Part shown: positions 6,755 to 15,468 of the stretch, piece by piece | Position numbering within the stretch: the stretch's first letter is position 1 | Layout of the letters: each line of letters opens with the position of its first letter | Assembly: GCA_024230695.1 (NCBI GenBank) | Contig: JAAERC010000189.1 | Location: forward strand, 1 to 16,139 | Direction of reading: 5' to 3' | Origin: Candidatus Zixiibacteriota bacterium | Lineage (GTDB): Bacteria; Zixibacteria; MSB-5A5; GN15; PGXB01 | DNA: 16,139 nucleotides | Notes under the pieces: generated by a model | Told to the model about the DNA's origin: nothing | Databases searched by the model: none | The model's input: the letters and a program-made list of their open reading frames with translations, nothing else | Translations under genes and position numbers: made by a program

Positions 6755-9181
6755 CTATTTTACTAAAGTCATCTTCTTAGTCTCAGTAAATTGTCCGGCG
6801 GTAATCTGATAGAAATAAATTCCAGATGGTACACTTGATGCGTTCCAGGTCACTGAATAACTTCCCGCCGACATCGGTCGCGCAATCAAAGTCTCAACTT
6901 TTTCACCAAGGATATTATGAATATCCAATGTAACATATGATGCCCTCGGAAGTGCAAATTCGAGAGTTGTCGCCGGATTAAATGGATTAGGGTAATTTTG
7001 TTTGAGAGTGAAATCTTCAGGGATTTCATCAAGTGAAATAATATTAACATCGGTCTGCTCACCGGCAACAAAATTCCAAACCGTGCTCCAATCTCCCCAT
7101 TGGCATCCGTTATGAACCCGAATTCTCCAATTGTAGTTTATTCCTTCTATTAAATTTGGAAGTGTAAATTCCGAGACAGCAATATTTTCATCATTAACTT
7201 CAAGTGATCCAAAACCAATATCATCATCAACCTGAACATCATATCTTGTCGCCTCGGCGACATCTTCCCAATTAAGTTCAATCGGCTGGGTAATATTGAT
7301 GGCACCGTTTGATGGTGACTCCAAGTTCGCTATCCCGACAGCTGGGCAGTTCGGTTGGAATTTTCTGACATTACTCCAATCTCCAGAACCACAGGCATTA
7401 TTGGTTCTCACTCGCCAAAAGTACCAAGTTCCTGCCTGAAGTGGGTATTGAATAGTATATCCAGATGAGGTATGAATATGTTCGGCAATTAAACTAGAAA
7501 ATGCGTCGCTGGTCGCTACCTGAACATGAAAGTCAATGTTACCGGGTGGGTAATCCCAGGTAAGAGAAACCTTTTCACGGACATCAATATTTATTTCATT
7601 GTCATCCGGGGCATATTGCATAGGCGCTCTCACCAGTGGGCAATTGGTTGTGAAGTTTCGAATATCACTCCAGTCGCTCCAGCCACACAGGTTACCAGCC
7701 CTAATCCGCCAATAGTACTGGGTGGCATCATCGAGACCATTCACCGTACTACTTGATACTGGAATATTGTCGGCACTTACTATCAAACTTCCAAAACCGG
7801 GGCTATCATCAATTTGAATATGATATTTGGTTGCGCCTGAAACATCTGCCCAATCAAGTACAATCGGCGAGGACAAATCGGTAACGCCATTAGGTGGCAA
7901 TTCAAGAGAAGGTACTGCTGGAATTGAACATTCTGTTGTTAAGCTACGCGATGCACTCCAAACGCTATAACCGCAATCACTATGCGCCATGATTCGCCAA
8001 TAATATGTAACGCCCGGCTCTAAACCTGATGAAACGTTATATTCCGAAGATGAAGGAGATTCATCAATTTCCGGGCTGGAGAAATTATCATTATTATCAA
8101 CAACCACACGATACATATCAGCATTAGCAACATCGTTCCAATCAAGTAAAAACGGCATACCTAATCCAGTGGCACCATCTGACGGCGATGTTAAGCCCGG
8201 TGGCGCTGGTAAAGGACAGGCGGTTGTAAAGCTACGATATGGAGAGTAACTTCCCCAAGCACATTCATGAGCACCGACTCTCCAGTAATAGGTCGTCCCT
8301 GCTTCTAAGCCAGAGGCTTCATAATTAGTCGAAGCGGTAAGGGCGCTTACAATTGTAGGGCTAAAACCTGAGTTTTTTGATATTTGGATATTATAATTAT
8401 CAGCATTGGTAACCACCACCCAGGTCAAACTAATCGGTTGAGCCATATCTGTGGAACCATTGGCCGGAGATGAAAGAACAGGGATTGATGCGGGATCACA
8501 ACCAGTTGTGAAATTACTGGTTACGCTCCAGTTATAATAAACGGTTGGCCCCGGTGGGAATACCGGCTCAAAATAATACCTTACTTTCCAATAGTATTTG
8601 GTATTGTGGGATAACCCGGAGGCTGAATAAGAACTATTTCGGGTTGTTGTATTGATCTCAGGGCTTGAGAAATTGGAATTATTATCAACATAAATCTGAT
8701 GCCCGGAATTCATTATTTTTGGACTTGCAATCGCTATCCAATCCAATAACAATGGCTGCAACTGGTTGGTGGCACCATCGGAGGGTGAAAGAAGCCTGGG
8801 GATAACAATGGAAAAATTGTAAGCGGATGTCCATGGCCCAAAATACCAATATCCTGATAAGAAATAACTGGCCCGAACTCTCCAATAATAGGTGATTTTG
8901 ACTTCCAGTCCACCTTCTGAATAGCTTGTTAATTGACCATTTGGAACCCAAACCACCGGACTACTAAAATCGGCATCATCGTCAATTTGAATTTCAAACA
9001 CTCCCAATGGATTAGGGCCGGTATAAATATAAGAAAACGTTACGCTTCCCGATACATTAACAACAAGCTGTTGTCCAATTGATGGTGCACTTAACACCAC
9101 ACTCTGAGCATCGGCTTTTCCGGAGGGCAAATATACAGCCAACAAAATTGACAGGCAAAAAGTAATTAGAAGTTTTTTCAT
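6755..9181 (-). CDS. Exported seven-repeat fibronectin-III-like protein with T9SS sorting domain
   Basis: An 808-residue surface protein. Signal peptide 1-25 (cut after ADA). Seven tandem beta-sandwich repeats of about 95-100 residues follow (approximately 27-126, 127-228, 229-321, 322-418, 419-514, 515-612, 613-707). Most share a 'L-x-S-P-x-x-G-A-x' opening, a 'P-x-x-L-x-W' strand, an 'I-Q-I-D-x-x-x-x-F' strand and 'YYWRVR' near the end. From repeat 3 on each has a Cys in the loop after YYWRVR and a Cys at the boundary (FTTxC), which could form one disulfide per repeat. The T9SS type A domain is at 717-808 (NYPNPFNPATTLEF...KKMTLVK). No catalytic motif is seen; adhesion or a structural surface role is inferred. 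Its first two repeats are the closest relatives of the whole repeat region of the dockerin protein at 3504-4418. Start ATG with GGGAG seven bases upstream. Monocistronic by its own promoter and terminator. Confidence 0.88.
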   Translation of the reverse strand: MKKLLITFCLSILLAVYLPSGKADAQSVVLSAPSIGQQLVVNVSGSVTFSYIYTGPNPLGVFEIQIDDDADFSSPVVWVPNGQLTSYSEGGLEVKITYYWRVRASYFLSGYWYFGPWTSAYNFSIVIPRLLSPSDGATNQLQPLLLDWIAIASPKIMNSGHQIYVDNNSNFSSPEINTTTRNSSYSASGLSHNTKYYWKVRYYFEPVFPPGPTVYYNWSVTSNFTTGCDPASIPVLSSPANGSTDMAQPISLTWVVVTNADNYNIQISKNSGFSPTIVSALTASTNYEASGLEAGTTYYWRVGAHECAWGSYSPYRSFTTACPLPAPPGLTSPSDGATGLGMPFLLDWNDVANADMYRVVVDNNDNFSSPEIDESPSSSEYNVSSGLEPGVTYYWRIMAHSDCGYSVWSASRSLTTECSIPAVPSLELPPNGVTDLSSPIVLDWADVSGATKYHIQIDDSPGFGSLIVSADNIPVSSSTVNGLDDATQYYWRIRAGNLCGWSDWSDIRNFTTNCPLVRAPMQYAPDDNEINIDVREKVSLTWDYPPGNIDFHVQVATSDAFSSLIAEHIHTSSGYTIQYPLQAGTWYFWRVRTNNACGSGDWSNVRKFQPNCPAVGIANLESPSNGAINITQPIELNWEDVAEATRYDVQVDDDIGFGSLEVNDENIAVSEFTLPNLIEGINYNWRIRVHNGCQWGDWSTVWNFVAGEQTDVNIISLDEIPEDFTLKQNYPNPFNPATTLEFALPRASYVTLDIHNILGEKVETLIARPMSAGSYSVTWNASSVPSGIYFYQITAGQFTETKKMTLVK

Positions 9182-9339
9182 AGTAACTCCCTTGTGAAGT
9201 TAGTTATTTTGTTTTTTCATAGCCAAATTTTGATAAACACATACAATCATAAACGAACCAAGATACATTAATAGTATCAAGAATCCCTTCAAACTGACAT
9301 ATGTGCTCTTATTAAATTAGATCTTTCTCAAGTTAATTT

Positions 9340-9367
9340 AATATAACAAGTTATGAGAAATTGTCAA
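9340..9367 (-). promoter_or_regulatory. Promoter B (exported-protein genes)
   Basis: Minus strand: perfect TTGACA (9362-9367), 16-base spacer, TATATT (9340-9345). About 22 of 28 bases match promoter A at 6502-6529, including TCATAA in the spacer. The implied leader is about 150 bases, longer than for promoter A, and I saw no strong structure in it. The rest of the 271-base gap up to 9452 shows nothing I can support. Confidence 0.7.
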
Positions 9368-9452
9368 GAGAGTAAAATTGCCTAACTAATCCATTTATTC
9401 TATTTGAATGGAACCAGTGCTGATAGATTAAAAAAGAATAAATACTATATAA

Positions 9453-10301
9453 TTAATCAGGCGGATACTCTATATAATATGGTAAACTATATTTTATTTG
9501 CGGAGTACCGGCCAGATATTCATAAATATTTATAATAAATTCGCCACCCGGCTTATAATGTCTATAATATTCCGCAAGTGGTATTAAATCAAACGTGAGA
9601 TTCTTATGAAGATAAGCGTCACAGGCATCATTGTTGCCAAAATGATGTAAATACATATTGATCTGTGGTGGATTTGATTTCATTATAGACCCATCCACAT
9701 AGGCATAAAAATAATGTGTATTACAACCGCCACTATACCCCACCGTCAAGGATAACAAGTCGTCTTCAATTTTAGCGCTGTCAACAGTATAACTATCACG
9801 TAAAAGGTTATTGGCAGGACTGCCAATGATCAACACCCGCCCATCAACGCCACTAACAGATGTAGAAGGTTTTACTCTTAGTAAGGCTTTGTATTCGGAA
9901 TGAGGAGACATTACGGTTGTTGTTGGATATGGATCAAGTTGTAATAATTCTATAGACAGACCAAGAGTATCGACGGCCGGATAACTATCCATTTCGGGAT
10001 ATTTTGTTAATCCTTCGATACTGGTTACGATGTTAACCGTATCATTTTCTTGAGTTATTAAAGAGATTTGTATCGCCGCCATACCTTGCCAAAAACAACA
10101 AATTATTGGGTTGTCAGGACAACGACTCTCAGTTATTACTGAATTAAATTTTATTTTAATCTTATCGGGGCCAAATGTGGCAGTCTGTCCATAGGGTAAT
10201 GTCACTTCATCACCACTTACATATGAACTTGGATTTCTGGAACAAAATATAGCAGTCATTGATACTACTAAAAGTAATGAAATAAGAATACTTCTAAACA
10301 T
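9453..10301 (-). CDS. Exported protein of unknown function, possible lipoprotein
   Basis: An open frame extends 17 codons further up, but the ATG at 10299-10301 is chosen because GGAGG sits seven bases before it and the protein then begins with a normal signal sequence: MFRSILISLLLVVSMTAIFC. That gives 282 residues. Cys20 could be lipidated, but A-I-F before it is a poor lipobox, so the anchoring is uncertain. Two regions can be seen. The first (about 40-150) has ESRCPDNPIICCFWQGMAAI followed later by LGLSIELLQLDPYP, a pattern I recall from small beta-rich lipoproteins. The second (about 165-282) has VGYSGGCNTHYF, NNDACDAYLHKNLTFDLIPL and ends FIINIYEYLAG. The Cys pairs suggest disulfides and a periplasmic or surface location. 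No enzyme or binding function is recognised. It is separated from its neighbours on both sides. Confidence 0.75.
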   Translation of the reverse strand: MFRSILISLLLVVSMTAIFCSRNPSSYVSGDEVTLPYGQTATFGPDKIKIKFNSVITESRCPDNPIICCFWQGMAAIQISLITQENDTVNIVTSIEGLTKYPEMDSYPAVDTLGLSIELLQLDPYPTTTVMSPHSEYKALLRVKPSTSVSGVDGRVLIIGSPANNLLRDSYTVDSAKIEDDLLSLTVGYSGGCNTHYFYAYVDGSIMKSNPPQINMYLHHFGNNDACDAYLHKNLTFDLIPLAEYYRHYKPGGEFIINIYEYLAGTPQIKYSLPYYIEYPPD

Positions 10302-10343
10302 TTTATACCCTCCGTTATATATCAATATAAATAACATCTGTAT

Positions 10344-10349
10344 ATTATA
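10344..10349 (-). promoter_or_regulatory. Possible -10 box for the 9453-10301 gene
   Basis: Minus strand: a perfect TATAAT preceded by TTG, about 45 bases before the chosen start. No good -35 hexamer lies at 17 bases, so confidence is low. Confidence 0.35.
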
Positions 10350-10559
10350 CAAGACGATAATTGTCCAATAATGTTTAATTTAGTTTTTATGAAATTTTTG
10401 TCTGCAAATTAATAACCAGAGAATCTTTGTAAATTCAATTTGTAATATAGGCCAGTTTAATTTTCAAATTAAAGTTTTCATTATCTAACTTTATTAATAA
10501 GGATGATTTATCAGGATCGTCTTTATTAATATTTATCTTAAATACGCAAAAGTTTTTTA

Positions 10560-10634
10560 TTGACATCGATTTGTTGAAAGTGCTATCTACTAATACAATG
10601 TCACAAGGTAAAGAACCAAACAACGATATATAAT
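10560..10634 (+). promoter_or_regulatory. Candidate promoters for the small basic protein
   Basis: Two possibilities. One is TTGACA (10560-10565), 18-base spacer, TATCTA (10584-10589). The other is a perfect TATAAT (10629-10634) without a recognisable -35, which would give a leader of about 28 bases holding the Shine-Dalgarno. Which is used cannot be decided by reading. Confidence 0.4.
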
Positions 10635-10668
10635 CGTAACATGGTACAACCTATGAAGGAGGATGTGG

Positions 10669-10827
10669 ATGCCAAAAGCAAAAAAGAAGGTAGCAAAGAA
10701 AAAAGTGGCGAAAAAGAAAGTCGCCAAAAAAGTCCGTTGCGCCGGAAAAACCAAAGAAGGTAAAAGGTGCAAACGTACAGCGACAGCACCATCAAAGTAC
10801 TGTTATCTTCATAAAAGAAAAAGATAA
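10669..10827 (+). CDS. Small Lys-rich protein with a Cys3His knuckle (DUF5763-like)
   Basis: A 52-residue protein and the only plus-strand gene in the window. The start ATG (10669-10671) has a near-perfect AAGGAGG six bases upstream, and a clean terminator follows the stop by 13 bases, so this is a real transcription unit. Residues 4-22 are AKKKV repeats (four units, the last one shorter), like the tails of bacterial histone-H1-type and HU-fusion proteins. Residues 24-47 form a small motif: C24-A-G-K-T-K-x-G-x-x-C34-x-R, then Y-C45-Y-L-H48. Three Cys and one His could bind one zinc. From memory, the 'C-x-x-x-T-x-x-G-x-x-C-x-R ... Y-C-x-x-H' pattern matches DUF5763, found in short bacterial and phage proteins. 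About 40% of residues are Lys or Arg, so nucleic-acid binding is likely but inferred. Confidence 0.88.
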   Translation: MPKAKKKVAKKKVAKKKVAKKVRCAGKTKEGKRCKRTATAPSKYCYLHKRKR

Positions 10828-10840
10828 TATTCTATTCTTT

Positions 10841-10872
10841 AAAAGGGCAGTGTTTGATACTGCCCTTTTTTT
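10841..10872 (+). terminator. Bidirectional terminator between the small gene and cheB
   Basis: AAAAGGGCAGT (10841-10851) and ACTGCCCTTTT (10859-10869) form a perfect 11-bp stem with a 7-base loop, followed by T to 10872 (seven T in all). On the opposite strand the stem ends in TTTT too, so it can also stop the chemotaxis operon arriving from the right. The two genes are convergent across it. Confidence 0.93.
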
Positions 10873-10957
10873 GTGTACAAAATCTAAGGATAGTTACTGT
10901 AAATTAGAATGTTTTATTATAAGTAATAATATCGGTTAAAAAACTAATTGATATATT

Positions 10958-12477
<1,520 letters not shown>

Positions 12478-12485
<8 letters not shown>

Positions 12486-12864
12486 GATTTACTCCCAAAA
12501 CTCTGTCAATTACTTCGCTGAGCGACTCGGGAGTGAAAGGCTTTCTGATATACTCCCGAATCCCTTTTTCTTTTAACTCCTCAATTCTTTTCACACTTCC
12601 ATCTGTTGAAATAACGACCACTGGGATATCTTTCAAAAGGCCATCTTTGGCCATAGCGGCTACCATTTCATGACCGCTCATGACTGGCATATTCAAATCA
12701 GAGAGAATAAGATCGATCCAATTATCCTTAAGGCACTCAAGTCCTTCTTTGCCGTTCTCGGCCTGATAAATCTCACCTATCTCAAGCTTGGTTAGCTTCA
12801 GAATTTTGACAATAATTGACCTTATTGTTTTTGAGTCATCAACTACTAAAATATTATATGCCAT
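12478..12864 (-). CDS. cheY: CheY-like single-domain response regulator (second copy)
   Basis: 128 residues, a receiver with no output domain. Acidic pocket D9-D10, phosphorylation site D56 in LILSDLNMPVMSG, S86/T87 and K108 in YIRKPF are all present, so it should accept phosphate from CheA or small donors. It lies 4 bases downstream of the HDOD gene and overlaps the CheX-like gene at its 3' end. It differs clearly from the other CheY at 15097-15468 (for example DLNMPVMSG against DWNMPVMNG and IREYIRKPF against TNDYLVKPF), so it is a paralogue with perhaps a separate partner, not a recent copy. The target (flagellar switch, pilus motor or a phosphate sink) cannot be told from sequence. Confidence 0.92.
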
Positions 12865-12868
12865 AATA

Positions 12869-13747
12869 TCACAACCTTCCAGCCGCTTCGATGGCGGGTT
12901 TTTCAGATGCTATCATCATATCTATATCTTCCAGCACTGTTACCAGTTCACTTGTTGCCTGTTCCAAAATTTTGCTGGAAATACATAATCTATCAACTGA
13001 ATCATTATTTAACCTATATTGTATATCATCGCTGCCAATACCAAATCCCTGGATCATACAGGTGGCATCGGCAACATGAACGATGTCAATTGTTTCTGAT
13101 GGCATTTCCGCATTCTCGGGTTGATGGTGCCATCTAATAGTATCTACTATCGTCTGAGGAAAATTCCATTTCTCAGCAGTCATTCCACCGACCTCAGCGT
13201 GATCCAATCCAATTACCCGTTTTTCTGCTTCTTCAAATGGGATTTTTTCATTTATCACAATCTCCTGTATATCATCAAAAGATTCTGACACAAATTCACC
13301 CAAAATCATTTTGCCTATATCATGAAGCAATCCGGCAGTGAAGACAACTCCAGTATCCTTAATCTTGAGAGTCTGGCAAAGGATATCTGACATCTGTCCA
13401 ACCGCCACTGAATGTTTCCAGAGATCTTCGCCCGATAGTTCATATCCAGATACAGGTTTATTAAGATTAGAATATATCAGTGATGATACCGACATCTGAT
13501 AAACCCATTTTGTTCCCAACCGGAAAAATGCTTCCGAGAGAGAATCAACTGAACATGATTGACCAAGGTATGCAGAATTGGCCGCTTTTAATAAGTTTGC
13601 GGTTAAGGCCGGATCATACTGGACCACACGGCCGATTTCAGATGCTGATACTTCCGCATTGTTAATAAGTCCCATAAGTTTGCTTGCCATCGTTGGAAGA
13701 GTTGGAAAAGATGATATTTTCTCAATAATTTTATCTTCTATACTCAT
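12869..13747 (-). CDS. HDOD-domain signalling protein
   Basis: 292 residues. The HDOD domain begins at the N-terminus: FPTLPTMASKLMGLI (14-28), VVQYDPALTANLLKAANSA (41-59) and SLSEAFFRLG (69-78) are the usual HDOD motifs. Unlike many HDOD proteins, it keeps residues of a working HD phosphohydrolase site: H112, H142-D143 in LLHDIGK, H183 in LDHAEVGG, and H207-H208 in IRWHHQP. Whether it is catalytic is unknown. HDOD proteins commonly occur next to chemotaxis and motility genes and act in signalling through protein contacts or c-di-GMP-related control. The residues after about 235 have no recognised fold. The start ATG overlaps the cheD stop by four bases (ATGA), and cheY follows after 4 bases, so it is an integral part of the operon. 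Confidence 0.9.
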   Translation of the reverse strand: MSIEDKIIEKISSFPTLPTMASKLMGLINNAEVSASEIGRVVQYDPALTANLLKAANSAYLGQSCSVDSLSEAFFRLGTKWVYQMSVSSLIYSNLNKPVSGYELSGEDLWKHSVAVGQMSDILCQTLKIKDTGVVFTAGLLHDIGKMILGEFVSESFDDIQEIVINEKIPFEEAEKRVIGLDHAEVGGMTAEKWNFPQTIVDTIRWHHQPENAEMPSETIDIVHVADATCMIQGFGIGSDDIQYRLNNDSVDRLCISSKILEQATSELVTVLEDIDMMIASEKPAIEAAGRL

Positions 13748-14223
13748 AACTCACTTTCCCCTTCCCTTGTTTTAATAGAGGTATATCCGGTATCAATTTC
13801 AAGTTTCAGAGTTCGCGAGAAGTTACCGCCTACATCTTCAGCTTTTATAAGAATATTATTTTTCCATAACAGTTTTCTCAGAACAAGATAATTTCTTTCA
13901 CCAATATTAAAAACCTTATTTTGATCCATAAGTTCGGACCCGCCGGCCGCCTTAACGATCAGCCTGTCTTTTACGCCGCCGAGTTCCAGTATTTTCTTTA
14001 GTAAAAATGGTACGCCGGTATCAGCAAACATCCCTGGTTTTGCCTTGGCCTTTTCTGGAGCGATCTTTGAAAGAGGTAACATATAATGCACCATCCCTCC
14101 GACTTTGGTCACCGGATCATATGCTGTAAGTCCAATACACGAACCAAGTGAATATGTAATCAATATATCACCTGGCGTTTTTGAGACTTGAATTTCTGAT
14201 ATGCCCAATACTTTGAACGACAT
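13744..14223 (-). CDS. cheD: CheD, receptor glutamine deamidase
   Basis: 159 residues from the ATG at 14221-14223, the usual CheD size (about 155-165). A longer reading from a TTG at 14307 would run deep into cheR and is rejected: AAGGG precedes the ATG, and the family's N-terminus begins here. CheD deamidates receptor glutamines and, in other species, interacts with CheC-type phosphatases. The active-site residues known from Thermotoga CheD are present: T23 and C29 in ITYSLGSCIGL, and H46 in GGMVHYMLP. Later family motifs include a conserved KAAGGSELM segment (about 114-122) and IGERNYLVLRKLL (128-140). It begins 4 bases after the cheR stop and overlaps the HDOD gene by four bases. The CheX-like proteins in this cluster are possible partners (inference). 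Confidence 0.95.
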   Translation of the reverse strand: MSFKVLGISEIQVSKTPGDILITYSLGSCIGLTAYDPVTKVGGMVHYMLPLSKIAPEKAKAKPGMFADTGVPFLLKKILELGGVKDRLIVKAAGGSELMDQNKVFNIGERNYLVLRKLLWKNNILIKAEDVGGNFSRTLKLEIDTGYTSIKTREGESEL

Positions 14224-14227
14224 TATT

Positions 14228-15076
14228 TCATACCCTTTTATAAACAGACGGTTTAATACACTTGAATCCCTGCGAATAGGCAGTAATTGATTCAGCGTGG
14301 CCAACAAACAGATAACCGCCCGGTTTTAATATTTTTCTAAACTCATTAACCAATCTGGCGCGAAGAGAACGATCAAAATAAATCATTACATTCCTGCAAA
14401 AAATCATATCTACATGAGTTTTTATTGGATAAGGCATCACTGAAAGATTCATTTGGCGAAACAAAAGCAGATTTTTTAAGGCCGGTTTGGCCGTATAGAT
14501 AAATTCATCACCACTTTTTGTTTTCTGAAAATAATGATTTCTTAGATTCTCTGGAATGGAAACCACTTTCTCTTCTGTATAAGTCCCCGCCATTGCCGTT
14601 TTAAGCACAGACGGAGCAATATCAGTGGCTAATATCTTGGCGTTAACACTGTTTTGTCCAATTGATTCCAGCGTTTCAATAGCCAATGTATATGGTTCTT
14701 CACCAGTTGAGCTGGCCGCACACCATATTCTAAACTTTGACATACCCTCATCTTTGATCCAATCCCTGATAATTGTACGCATCATACCGAAATGAGAATC
14801 TTCGCGATAAAAATGTGTTGTATTGGTTGATATTGCATCAAGCATATATTCCAACTCAACACCTGTGGTTTCGCCAAGAACGTAATTGATATACTCATCA
14901 TATGTTACAATGTTGAGCTTACGCATTCGCTTGGCAACTCTGGCGCGGACCAGAGCCTGCTTATTTTCGCTCAAAGCAATCCCGCTCTTATCATAAACAA
15001 CTTGTCTTATTTTATTATAAGTCGAGTCAGTCAGTTCCTGACTCGCTTCAAAACTTTGACATTGTTGAAATCCCAT
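14228..15076 (-). CDS. cheR: CheR, receptor methyltransferase
   Basis: 282 residues, complete (family about 270-290). CheR transfers methyl groups from S-adenosylmethionine to receptor glutamates. The N-terminal helical domain spans about 12-80. The linker into the catalytic domain has ISTNTTHFYRE (82-92). The SAM-binding motif is RIWCAASSTGEEPYTLA (116-132), with ATDIAPSVL (150-158) contributing the acidic D152. FCRNVMIYF (226-234) and LKPGGYLFVGHAES (250-263) are typical late motifs. No pentapeptide-binding extension or TPR domain is attached. The ATG at 15074-15076 has a rather distant AAGGA (about 12 bases away), so the start is a little uncertain, but the protein's N-terminus fits the family. 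It follows cheY by 20 bases and leads into cheD. Confidence 0.97.
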   Translation of the reverse strand: MGFQQCQSFEASQELTDSTYNKIRQVVYDKSGIALSENKQALVRARVAKRMRKLNIVTYDEYINYVLGETTGVELEYMLDAISTNTTHFYREDSHFGMMRTIIRDWIKDEGMSKFRIWCAASSTGEEPYTLAIETLESIGQNSVNAKILATDIAPSVLKTAMAGTYTEEKVVSIPENLRNHYFQKTKSGDEFIYTAKPALKNLLLFRQMNLSVMPYPIKTHVDMIFCRNVMIYFDRSLRARLVNEFRKILKPGGYLFVGHAESITAYSQGFKCIKPSVYKRV

Positions 15077-15096
15077 ATTGACCCATTATCCTTAAT

Positions 15097-15468
15097 CTAA
15101 GATGTACAAGCGGCTAAAAACTTTCCGAGCTTGTTTTGAATATCTTTAGGATTAAACGGCTTAACCAAATAATCATTTGTACCAGCCTTAACAGCTTCAA
15201 GAACGCGTTCCTTCTCTGCCTCAGTTGTACACATAACAATCGGTACTTTACTTCCCGTTCCGCGGATCTTTTTAACGGCATCAAGACCGTTCATCACTGG
15301 CATATTCCAATCCATCAAAATCAATCCAATATCATCATTTTCACCAGCTTTGGTAACAGCCTCCTGGCCATTAACTGCCTCAATGGTATCATTAACTTTC
15401 AATTTCTTTAATACACCAGTGATGATTTTCCGCATTATTTGCGAATCATCCACAATTAGCACTTTCAT
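15097..15468 (-). CDS. cheY: CheY response regulator (first copy)
   Basis: 123 residues. The start is the ATG at 15466-15468, fixed by AGGAGG (15475-15480) six bases upstream; a TTG two codons earlier falls in the spacer and is not used. All receiver residues are present: D7-D8, phosphorylation site D53 in LILMDWNMPVMNG, T81/T82 and K103 in YLVKPF. The DWNMP sequence is common among CheY of motility systems with CheX. Its start overlaps the upstream cheX by 23 bases, so the two proteins are probably made together, fitting a regulator-phosphatase pair. The ribosome-binding site is the strongest in the cluster, which may raise its level above that of its neighbours (inference). Confidence 0.95.
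   Translation of the reverse strand: MKVLIVDDSQIMRKIITGVLKKLKVNDTIEAVNGQEAVTKAGENDDIGLILMDWNMPVMNGLDAVKKIRGTGSKVPIVMCTTEAEKERVLEAVKAGTNDYLVKPFNPKDIQNKLGKFLAACTS

Larger units (their letters stand above)
10302..10668. other. Divergent intergenic region, no long gene supported
   Basis: This 367-base AT-rich gap separates the minus-strand exported protein from the plus-strand small gene. It holds candidate promoters facing both ways (10344-10349 minus; 10560-10634 plus). A minus-strand frame of about 70 codons (about 10650-10435) is open and its translation looks protein-like, but it has no ATG, only a TTG, and no ribosome site. I do not call it a gene; a decayed fragment is possible. Confidence 0.45.

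Noticed and set aside
10302..10352. 17-codon N-terminal extension of the exported protein at 9453-10301
   Set aside because: The extension encodes YNGGYK from the Shine-Dalgarno itself (GGAGGG) and would spoil the signal sequence.
10435..10650. Minus-strand open frame of about 70 codons with a protein-like translation
   Set aside because: It has only a TTG start with no Shine-Dalgarno, no ATG, and no homology I recognise. Its upstream part overlaps the likely promoter of the small basic protein. At most a decayed fragment.
10590..10795. Two minus-strand hydrophobic frames opposite the small basic gene
   Set aside because: They are the antisense of Lys codons (TTT/CTT), which always read as Phe/Leu runs. 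The plus-strand gene has the ribosome site and terminator.
10669..10827. Small Cys/His protein as an antitoxin of a toxin-antitoxin pair
   Set aside because: There is no adjacent co-oriented partner gene; it is followed directly by a terminator and a convergent cheB.
14224..14307. 28-codon N-terminal extension of CheD
   Set aside because: It would start at TTG inside cheR. The ATG at 14221-14223 has its own ribosome site and begins the family's conserved N-terminus.
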